A model generated the notes under the pieces. That model saw only the letters and a list, made by a program, of their open reading frames with translations. It did not search any database and was not told the DNA's origin. Position numbers and translations under genes: made by a program. From an uncultured Bacteroidota bacterium (GTDB taxonomy: Bacteria; Bacteroidota; Bacteroidia; Chitinophagales; Saprospiraceae), in the NCBI GenBank assembly GCA_937876435.1, contig CALEIL010000289.1, positions 1 to 15,441 on the forward strand: 15,441 nucleotides of DNA, written 5' to 3'. Each line of letters begins with the position of its first letter. Positions within the stretch are counted from its first letter, which is position 1. Shown piece after piece: positions 7,455 through 14,033 of the stretch.

Positions 7455-8333
7455 CTGATTCACAAATCCGGCTTCGTAAATATCATAGGATTGCCCAACG
7501 TGGGAAAGTCGACCCTGATGAATCAACTCCTGGGGGAGAAACTCAGTATTGTGACCCATAAACCTCAAACTACCCGCCACCGGATACTGGGGATATTGTC
7601 CGCTCCTGAGTACCAGATGATCTTGTCGGATGTGCCCGGGTACGTAGAGGAAGTCACCTACCACATGCACCGGAAAATGAATAGCTACATCGACGAATCA
7701 TTTGAGGATGCTGATATTCTGCTGGTGATGGTCAGCCCCACCGACGAAAAGGTACTCGCGGATCAATTGATTCAACAAGTAGATAAATCAAAAGCATTTA
7801 AAATACTTATAATCAATAAAATAGATCAATCCACCTCTGAAAGTGTTGCAGAGGTAAGCAAGGAGTGGAATGAGAAAATAAAATTTGATAATACGCTAGA
7901 GATTTCAGCAGAGCACGGAACCGGCGTAGGCGACTTGCTGGACGAATTGGTGGCCCATCTGCCCGAAGGTCCCAGCTATTATCCCAAGGATCAGATTTCC
8001 AATAAGAATATCCGGTTTTTTATCAGTGAAATTATCCGGGAACAGATCTTTCTCCAGTTTAGGCAGGAAATTCCTTATTCGGCGCAGGTTGACATCGAAG
8101 AATATAAGGAGGAAGAAGATATCATTCATATCTCTGCGATGATATATGTCAACCGGAAAAGTCAGAAGTATATCATTATCGGGAAAAACGGATCAGCCAT
8201 CAAAGAACTGGGGATCCAGTCCCGGCAAAATATCGAGGAATATCTCGGGAAAAAAGTATTTTTAAACCTGCATGTAAAAGTGCGTGAAAAATGGCGGAAC
8301 AATGAAGATCTGCTGCGAAAATTTGGATATTAA
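7455..8333 (+). CDS. era: GTPase Era, with an apparent CTG start
   Basis: Era is an essential GTPase that binds the 3' end of 16S rRNA during 30S maturation. The G1 loop is GLPNVGKST (12-20), switch I QTTRH (38-42), G3 DVPG (59-62; usually DTPG), G4 NKID (121-124) and G5 SA (151-152). A C-terminal KH domain carries IIGKNGSAIK (241-250; GKNG loop) and the chain ends with the Era-typical VKVREKWRNNEDLLRKFGY. No ATG, GTG or TTG precedes the G1 loop after the in-frame TAG at 7440-7442. A TTG at 7491 would cut the P-loop. Bacteroidota Era proteins usually begin M-x-H-K-(A/S)-G-F-V-N-I, and this frame reads L-I-H-K-S-G-F-V-N-I from CTG at 7455, giving 292 residues of normal length. ATT at 7458 and CTG at 7446 are alternatives. 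The product is certain, the start codon is not. Confidence 0.9.
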   Translation: MIHKSGFVNIIGLPNVGKSTLMNQLLGEKLSIVTHKPQTTRHRILGILSAPEYQMILSDVPGYVEEVTYHMHRKMNSYIDESFEDADILLVMVSPTDEKVLADQLIQQVDKSKAFKILIINKIDQSTSESVAEVSKEWNEKIKFDNTLEISAEHGTGVGDLLDELVAHLPEGPSYYPKDQISNKNIRFFISEIIREQIFLQFRQEIPYSAQVDIEEYKEEEDIIHISAMIYVNRKSQKYIIIGKNGSAIKELGIQSRQNIEEYLGKKVFLNLHVKVREKWRNNEDLLRKFGY

Positions 8334-8345
8334 TCAGTATGATCT

Positions 8346-9650
8346 ATGAGTAGTTTAGTAGCCATTGTAGGCAGGCCCAATGTGGGGAAATCGACATTGT
8401 TCAATCGGATTTTGGGAGAGAAGAAAGCGATCATCGACGATATCAGCGGTGTGACCCGGGACAGAATTTACGGCGAGGGATTTTGGAACGGACGGAACTT
8501 TTCGGTGGTAGATACCGGAGGATTTGTTCAAAATTCTGTAGACGTTTTTGAATCAGAAATCCGGACTCAGGTGGCTATTGCGATCGATGAGGCGGACGTC
8601 ATTATATTCATGGTCGATGTCACCACCGGGATTACTGATCTGGACAACGACGTGGCCAATATGCTACGCGCAGTAAATAAACCCGTCGTACTGGTAGTCA
8701 ATAAGGTCGATAACTTTTCCCGGCAACTGGAGGCCAATGAATTCTGGAGTCTGGGATTTGACCGGACTTTTTTCATGTCCTCACTGACGGGCAGTGGGAG
8801 TGGAGAGGTGTTGGATGAGGTGGTGGAACTGTTGCCCATCAAGGACTCCGAACCAGAAAAAGAAATTCTGCGTCTCGCGATCATAGGACAGCCCAATGTC
8901 GGAAAATCGAGTATGGTCAACGCCCTGCTTGGAACCGATCGCAATATAGTGACGGATATCGCCGGAACAACCCGGGATTCGATTCATACTTATTACAACA
9001 AATACGGGAAGGAACTCTACCTGGTCGATACAGCGGGAATCCGTAAAAAATCCAAGGTGCACGAGGATCTGGAGTTTTATAGCGTACTACGAGCCATCAG
9101 AGCTCTCGACGATGCCGACGTTTGTGCCATCATGATCGACGCCACTATGGGGCTGGAGGCACAGGATATGAAACTGTTCCGGATCGCACAGGAGCGGAAG
9201 AAAGGGATCATGATCGTCGTCAACAAATGGGATCTGGTCGAAAAAGAAACCAATACGGCGCGCGAATTTGAGCAGACCATCAAAGCCCGGTTGAGGCCAT
9301 TTGACGATGTTCCGATCGTATTTGCCAGCGCAACGGAGAAGATCAGGGTTATGCAGGTGCTCGATACAGCTATGGAGGTGTACGCCAACAAGAAGCAGAA
9401 GTTCAAGACTTCAGAACTCAATAAATTGTTGCTTCCCATTATCGAACGAACTCCGCCGCCTGCGTACCGGGGAAATTTTATCAAAGTCAAATACATCACC
9501 CAACTGCCGCTGTCGTATCCGGCGTTTGCCTTTTTTTGCAACCATCCGAAGGAGGTCAAGCAACCATACCGGCTGTTTTTGGAAAATCAATTGAGAGAGA
9601 ATTTTAATTTTAGTGGTGTCCCGATCGCCATAGTATTTAAACAGAAATAA
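8346..9650 (+). CDS. der: Ribosome biogenesis GTPase Der (EngA)
   Basis: A 434-residue protein with the diagnostic tandem GTPase domains of Der, needed for 50S assembly. Domain 1 has GRPNVGKST (9-17), VTRDR (37-41), DTGG (56-59) and NKVD (119-122). Domain 2 has GQPNVGKSS (181-189), TTRDS (208-212), DTAG (228-231), NKWD (293-296) and SA (328-329). The C-terminal KH-like domain is intact: PPPAYRGNFIKVKY (370-383), FAFFCNHP (394-401) and the ending GVPIAIVFKQK. The ATG at 8346 lies 12 bases after the era stop, and the stop codon shares one base with the rfbC start, so it is embedded in the cluster. Length and motifs are canonical. Confidence 0.97.
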   Translation: MSSLVAIVGRPNVGKSTLFNRILGEKKAIIDDISGVTRDRIYGEGFWNGRNFSVVDTGGFVQNSVDVFESEIRTQVAIAIDEADVIIFMVDVTTGITDLDNDVANMLRAVNKPVVLVVNKVDNFSRQLEANEFWSLGFDRTFFMSSLTGSGSGEVLDEVVELLPIKDSEPEKEILRLAIIGQPNVGKSSMVNALLGTDRNIVTDIAGTTRDSIHTYYNKYGKELYLVDTAGIRKKSKVHEDLEFYSVLRAIRALDDADVCAIMIDATMGLEAQDMKLFRIAQERKKGIMIVVNKWDLVEKETNTAREFEQTIKARLRPFDDVPIVFASATEKIRVMQVLDTAMEVYANKKQKFKTSELNKLLLPIIERTPPPAYRGNFIKVKYITQLPLSYPAFAFFCNHPKEVKQPYRLFLENQLRENFNFSGVPIAIVFKQK

Positions 9651-10204
9651 TGAATATAGAACCGACACCGTTTCAGGGTCTGGTCGTGATAACACCTCAG
9701 AAATTCGAAGATTCCCGGGGATATTTTTTTGAAAGTTTCCGGGCGGATATATTCAGGGACCACGGTTTGCCCGATCATTTTGTGCAGGAGAACCAATCCA
9801 AATCCGGATATGGGGTGATAAGAGGTCTTCACTATCAGGTAGGTTCTGCAGCGCAGGGCAAATTGATCCGGGTCATCGAGGGTTCCATCATGGATGTCGT
9901 GGTGGACATCAGACCGGAACTCCCTACGTATGGTCGGGTGTTCTCAAAAGAGCTGAGTGCTGAGAATTCTTGCCAGCTGTGGATACCCCGCGGATTTGCT
10001 CATGGCTTTGCGGTATTATCCGATACGGCTATTATTCAGTACAAATGCGATGCTTATTATGCCCCTGCCTATGAAGCAGGTATTTTGTGGAACGATCCGG
10101 CACTGGGGATCGACTGGAAGATACCCTCTGATCGGGCAGTACTCTCAGCCAAAGATCAGGTTCACCCCTTATTTGTAGATCACCAACCCATTGGATCGAT
10201 ATGA
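9650..10204 (+). CDS. rfbC: dTDP-4-dehydrorhamnose 3,5-epimerase
   Basis: A 184-residue cupin enzyme (RmlC) converting dTDP-4-keto-6-deoxy-D-glucose to dTDP-4-keto-L-rhamnose, step three of dTDP-L-rhamnose synthesis. Family signatures are all present: FEDSRGYFFESF (19-30), VIRGLHYQ (56-63) with the presumed catalytic base H61, MDVVVDIRPELPTYG (81-95), WIPRGFAHGF (111-120), the tyrosine-bearing IIQYKCDAYYAP (128-139) and ILWNDPALGIDW (145-156). The ATG overlaps the der stop by one base (TAATG) and the stop overlaps the rfbD start by four (ATGA), so expression should be coupled to both. The product presumably feeds rhamnose into surface polysaccharide. Confidence 0.95.
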   Translation: MNIEPTPFQGLVVITPQKFEDSRGYFFESFRADIFRDHGLPDHFVQENQSKSGYGVIRGLHYQVGSAAQGKLIRVIEGSIMDVVVDIRPELPTYGRVFSKELSAENSCQLWIPRGFAHGFAVLSDTAIIQYKCDAYYAPAYEAGILWNDPALGIDWKIPSDRAVLSAKDQVHPLFVDHQPIGSI

Positions 10205-11058
10205 AAATTGTTGTCTTCGGTGCCGGAGGACAATTGGGCCAATGCCTGGCAGATAGTCTATCCGAACATCCCGACATCCAATTCCAGCTTCTAGATAGAT
10301 CCCGATTTGATATAGCCAGTGCGGAAAGCTATGAGATGCTGCAAAAGAAGGACGTGAATTTTCTGATCAATTGCGCTGCTTATACCAGGGTTGACCTGGC
10401 CGAAACGGAAAGGGACCAGGCGCATCGGATCAATGTCACCGGACCGAAACTTCTGGGGAAGTACGCGTCAGAGCATCAGATTCCCATCCTTCATATTTCT
10501 ACCGATTACGTATACGGGCCAGGCTCCGAACCGCTTCAGGAGCAAGACACCATAGACCCTGTAAATTATTACGGGCAGACCAAGTGGGAAGGAGAGGAAG
10601 CCCTCCGGCAAAGTGGAGCTCATCATATCATTCTTCGTACAGCGTGGCTGTATTCAGAATACGGTCACAATTTTGTAAAAACAATGCTGACGCTGGCCGA
10701 AAGCCGGTCCGTGATCAATGTAGTCAGCGATCAAATCGGTTCTCCCACTTATGCAGGGGATTTGGCTTCAGCCATAGTCCACGTTTCAAAAATGACAGAA
10801 AACCGGAACGATTCTTTTAGCGGAACATTTAATTTTGCCAATAAAGGAGCGGTTTCCTGGTTCCAATTTGCGCGTGAAATTCTCAAGGAGAAAGAGGTTG
10901 AAGTACTTCCTATCCCTACCTCCTCCTATCCTACACCGGCAAGACGGCCTTCCTATTCTGTGCTCGATTCCAGCTTGTTTGAGAGTACCTTCCAATGGGA
11001 GATTCCCCAATGGAAAGAATCCCTGGCACGATGTATGGTCAGATTGGATCACATTTGA
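10201..11058 (+). CDS. rfbD: dTDP-4-dehydrorhamnose reductase
   Basis: A 285-residue short-chain reductase (RmlD) making dTDP-L-rhamnose with NAD(P)H. It shows the nucleotide-binding start VVFGAGGQLGQ (4-14), NCAAYTRVDLAE (57-68), the STDYVYGPG stretch (100-108), the catalytic pair Y124 and K128 in YYGQTKWEGE, LRTAWLYSEYG (145-155) and DQIGSPTYAGDLA (177-189). The C-terminal PARRPSYSVLDSSLF (246-260) is the usual substrate-side ending. Start at the ATGA overlap with rfbC. The two earlier enzymes of the pathway (RfbA nucleotidyltransferase, RfbB dehydratase) are not in the window, so they must lie elsewhere. This is the last gene of the cluster. Confidence 0.95.
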   Translation: MKIVVFGAGGQLGQCLADSLSEHPDIQFQLLDRSRFDIASAESYEMLQKKDVNFLINCAAYTRVDLAETERDQAHRINVTGPKLLGKYASEHQIPILHISTDYVYGPGSEPLQEQDTIDPVNYYGQTKWEGEEALRQSGAHHIILRTAWLYSEYGHNFVKTMLTLAESRSVINVVSDQIGSPTYAGDLASAIVHVSKMTENRNDSFSGTFNFANKGAVSWFQFAREILKEKEVEVLPIPTSSYPTPARRPSYSVLDSSLFESTFQWEIPQWKESLARCMVRLDHI

Positions 11059-11065
11059 TCGGAGG

Positions 11066-11079
11066 GGGAAAATATTCCC
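11066..11079 (+). terminator. Weak hairpin just after rfbD
   Basis: GGGAA (11066-11070) and TTCCC (11075-11079) form a 5-bp stem with an AATA loop, eight bases after the rfbD stop. There is no T-run downstream, so intrinsic termination is doubtful, though the position at the end of the cluster is right. Confidence 0.22.
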
Positions 11080-11260
11080 GGCCTTGAGCATGATCACGTA
11101 AATTTACCCATCGGTAGGGAGGAATAATTTTCTGGAGGGGATTCGTTGAGAGATTCCGGAAAATGGCCATTCGATCCCTACGATTTCATTTCAAGTGTTC
11201 AGTTTTCCTATCGAAAATATGAATGTCTTGCAACTAAATTTGACAATTTAACATTTCTAA

Positions 11261-11292
11261 TTTAAAGACTAATAGTTTGAATTGTATCTTTC
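11261..11292 (+). promoter_or_regulatory. Candidate promoter of the CrtC-like / prenyl synthase fusion
   Basis: TTTA (11261-11264), a 20-base spacer and TATCTTTC (11285-11292) match the Bacteroidota -33 TTTG / -7 TAnnTTTG pattern at three of four and five of six positions with ideal spacing. The -7 box lies 28 bases before the TTG start at 11321. The rest of 11080-11260 holds nothing I recognise beyond increasing AT content. Confidence 0.4.
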
Positions 11293-11320
11293 GCAATTTT
11301 AAGGCTTAAATACCAAAAAT

Positions 11321-13600
11321 TTGACAATATTCAAAACAAATACGAAATCCCGGGACTATATCCGGCCCCTCGACTGGCCTGAGAAAAATGGTGAGATAGA
11401 CCTTGATATTCACGATTTGCCTCATGCTTCCTCCGCTACAGAATGGTGGTACATCAACGGGCATTTTACGGGGGACAACGACCAGGAATATTCCCTTTTT
11501 GCCTCATTTTTCCGAAAATTGATCGAAGTAGATGAAGCGACAGGGATACCTGAGTACGCCCATTCGATTACCTGGGCTATCATCGATGTGCAGAATGAAA
11601 AATACTACAGCAATTCTCTGGTGGATAAAAGAGCCCCTGAAATTGGTTTGCGTGAGATCAAGGAAGGACGGTTGTTAAAAGATCCTTTCCTGAAAAAGGC
11701 GGCTATTGAAATGCTCGAGCAGGGAGAGGTGCCGTATCCGGATAGAAAATTTAGCGACGAGGTGATCGTTGCTCCCGATCGGCTGGACCTTCAGTTTGAT
11801 ACCAACAATTTCCGGAAGAATGAAGATGGTTCGTACCTGCTGGAATGTTTGGATAAAGAACATCAGATTTCATTTTCGATGGAATTTCATCCGGAAAAAC
11901 CAGTGACGAAGAACGGGGATGACGGCGTGGTTTTCGGTGTTTCCTCGGAAGTCATGTACTATTATTTTATTCCCCGCAACAAGGCAACGGGGCGTTGTGA
12001 AATTCAAGGGACCCATGTCGAACTAACGGGCACGGCCTGGTATGACCATGAATTTGGTCGCTCGATTCATGCGGAAAAGAAAGATTATGAAGCAAAGCTG
12101 GAAATCGATACGGCCTGGAATTGGATTTCCGGTCAGTTGGACAACGGGTGTGAATTTACGGCTGCTCATTTGGTGAGCACGATCGATGACGCAGTGGAGG
12201 ATTCCTGTCTTATAGTCATCGATGAAAAAGGAACCAGACATCGTATCGTTGATTTTTCATTGGAGTCGGTGGGGCCAGATTGGACCAGTATGCGGACCTT
12301 CCAGGATTATCCCCTGGAGTGGCGGTTGACTTCTCCGCTGATAGGTTTGGACCTGAATGCACGTGCTTGTTTTTCAGCCCAGGAATTTCCCACTTTGATT
12401 TCAAAACAGTCGTTTTGGGAAGGTAGGGTAGAGATCGAGGGCAATTTGTTTGGAAAACCTGTGAGTGGTACCGGATTTGTGGAAGTCACCGGCCACAATA
12501 CAATGGATTCGCTGGAAGACTTTCTGAAGATTGTCAGCAGAGAAACCATCAAATCAGTCAATCATATATTACCTGAATTCCCGGACAAAAAGGAATTGAA
12601 TGCTCTGGTATCCACCGGAAATAGCGATCGGTTCTCCAAAGGGGTTAATGTGAAGGTCTTTTCCGAATCAGTGATCCAACCGATTAGGACCCTGATCAAC
12701 AGAGGTGGCAAGTCGTGGAGAAGTTATGCGGCGTTGGCGTGCTGCGATATCGTGGGCGGAAATCCCAACGAGGTCGGTCACTGGCTTTCTCTTCCGGAAC
12801 TCATGCACGTAGGCTCCCTGATAGTCGATGATGTGCAGGATGAGTCCTCCATTCGACGTGGCGGGCCTTCCGTTCATGAAATATACGGCCGCCCATTGGC
12901 CATCAATGCAGGATCAGCGTGTTATTTTATCAGCCAGTTGTGTACATACTCTGACCATAATATCCCCAGCTCCGATAAGCTCAAAATATACGATCATTAT
13001 TTTGAAGCACTCAGGGCCGGGCACAGTGGTCAGGCATTGGATCTGTACGGGCTCGACTATCTGATGGACGATGTAATAGAGGATAATTCAGGTCATATTC
13101 TGGAAGAAAGCGTGCTGGCCATCCATAAATTAAAATGTGCAGCTCCCTCGTACTATCTTGCCAGAATAGGAGCTCTTCTGGGTGGGGGAAGCGAAATCCA
13201 GATCAACGCGCTGGCCTACTTTTATGAAGCCCTGGGGCTGGCGTTTCAGATCATCGACGACACCTTGAATATAGCGGGTTTCAAGAATAATCTAAAAACC
13301 AGGGCGGAAGACATCACCGCCGGTAAAGTGACTTATCCCATCGCGAGGGCCATGCATCTTCTTGAAAAACCGGATCGACAAAGACTGTGGGAAATATTAA
13401 AAATCAAAACCGATGATCCGGAATTGATCAAAGAAGCCGTGGATATCCTTGTCAAGGTGGATGCGCTGAATATTTGTGAGCAGGATGCCCGCGATATAAT
13501 GGATGCCGGCTGGCGGGCTTTGGATCCCAATGTCAGGAACTCGATGGTCAAATTGTATTTAAGGGCGTTCAGTTGGTACGTGCTGGAAAGACATTATTGA
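11321..13600 (+). CDS. Fusion of CrtC/AttH lipocalin-like domain and trans-polyprenyl diphosphate synthase
   Basis: A 759-residue soluble protein with no signal peptide. Residues ~39-395 look like the CrtC/AttH two-lobed lipocalin fold (hydroxyneurosporene synthase family): EWWYINGHF (41-49), GTAWYDHEFG (237-246), W268 and GTGFVEVTGH (383-392). Residues ~450-757 are a class I trans-prenyl diphosphate synthase: GGKSWRS (462-468), ELMHVGSLIVDDVQDESSIRRGG (within 493-515) with the first DDxxD at 503-507, GQALD (570-574), the second Asp motif FQIIDDTLN (642-650) and GKVTYP (668-673). Such synthases join isopentenyl diphosphate to allylic diphosphates. The second motif ends in Asn rather than Asp, and GGKR, KT and GD are changed to GGKS, KC and GS. 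Small G498 and S499 before the first motif put no bulky stop on chain length. The TTG at 11321 is the only usual start before the conserved core. A bifunctional terpenoid enzyme is inferred. Confidence 0.88.
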   Translation: MTIFKTNTKSRDYIRPLDWPEKNGEIDLDIHDLPHASSATEWWYINGHFTGDNDQEYSLFASFFRKLIEVDEATGIPEYAHSITWAIIDVQNEKYYSNSLVDKRAPEIGLREIKEGRLLKDPFLKKAAIEMLEQGEVPYPDRKFSDEVIVAPDRLDLQFDTNNFRKNEDGSYLLECLDKEHQISFSMEFHPEKPVTKNGDDGVVFGVSSEVMYYYFIPRNKATGRCEIQGTHVELTGTAWYDHEFGRSIHAEKKDYEAKLEIDTAWNWISGQLDNGCEFTAAHLVSTIDDAVEDSCLIVIDEKGTRHRIVDFSLESVGPDWTSMRTFQDYPLEWRLTSPLIGLDLNARACFSAQEFPTLISKQSFWEGRVEIEGNLFGKPVSGTGFVEVTGHNTMDSLEDFLKIVSRETIKSVNHILPEFPDKKELNALVSTGNSDRFSKGVNVKVFSESVIQPIRTLINRGGKSWRSYAALACCDIVGGNPNEVGHWLSLPELMHVGSLIVDDVQDESSIRRGGPSVHEIYGRPLAINAGSACYFISQLCTYSDHNIPSSDKLKIYDHYFEALRAGHSGQALDLYGLDYLMDDVIEDNSGHILEESVLAIHKLKCAAPSYYLARIGALLGGGSEIQINALAYFYEALGLAFQIIDDTLNIAGFKNNLKTRAEDITAGKVTYPIARAMHLLEKPDRQRLWEILKIKTDDPELIKEAVDILVKVDALNICEQDARDIMDAGWRALDPNVRNSMVKLYLRAFSWYVLERHY

Positions 13601-13668
13601 TCGGGGGGAGATCAGGACACTCATTTTTAGTTGCCTGCATTTGAGAGGTATGTACAGGTGAAGCCTCT

Positions 13669-13692
13669 CGCAAAGACGCAAAGTCGCAAAAA
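13669..13692 (+). repeat. Three tandem CGCAAAGN-type octamers
   Basis: CGCAAAGA, CGCAAAGT and CGCAAAAA follow each other directly. From memory, CGCAAAGACGCAAAG-type short repeats recur between genes in many environmental bacteria, including Bacteroidota. The tandem is seen here; its genome-wide repetition is recollection. Confidence 0.55.
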
Positions 13693-13879
13693 ATTCTGTG
13701 GTATTTTCTCGATGGCCTATAGTGACCTGTCGGTAACGGGACCGAAATTAGTACCATGTATCTGGTTCCCCGTATCTTTTCAATTATTATTTCTTTTCTG
13801 AAATCGAAGACAGGCTTTCAATGGATTTGTCAATATTGCCTCACTAATGGCTCCAAACGGGTCATAATAACTATATTTG

Positions 13880-13893
13880 TATTTTATAAAATA
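13880..13893. repeat. Perfect 14-base AT-only palindrome
   Basis: TATTTTATAAAATA is its own reverse complement and directly abuts the TATATTTG box at 13872-13879. It might be an operator, but long AT palindromes also arise by chance in AT-rich DNA. Confidence 0.35.
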
Positions 13894-14001
13894 TATTTTC
13901 CATTTTAGGCGGCTTGATTCACCAATTGTGGTACTTTTATGTCTAGAATAAGGTGGATTTTTCTACCATACCAAAAATGACACGAGGATCCCGATATAGG
14001 T

Positions 14002-14009
14002 TATCTTTG
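14002..14009 (+). promoter_or_regulatory. Bacteroidota -7 box before the malic enzyme
   Basis: TATCTTTG is a perfect TAnnTTTG match 24 bases before the ATG at 14034, implying a leader of under 20 bases. The -33 region (around 13976-13981, AATGAC) is poor, so the box alone supports the call. Confidence 0.45.
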
Positions 14010-14033
14010 AATGATCCGTATAAATAAGAACAT

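Larger units (their letters stand above)
13601..14033. other. Non-coding 433-base region before the malic enzyme
   Basis: No convincing gene on either strand. It contains a hairpin (GAGAGG 13643-13648 with CCTCTC 13664-13669), three tandem CGCAAA-type octamers (13669-13692), a TATATTTG box at 13872-13879 without a good -33 partner, a 14-base AT palindrome (13880-13893) and the proposed malic enzyme promoter near its right end. Confidence 0.6.

Noticed and set aside
7491..7493. TTG at 7491 as start of Era
   Set aside because: It is the leucine inside the GLPNVGKST nucleotide-binding loop; starting there would remove the first beta-strand and part of the P-loop.
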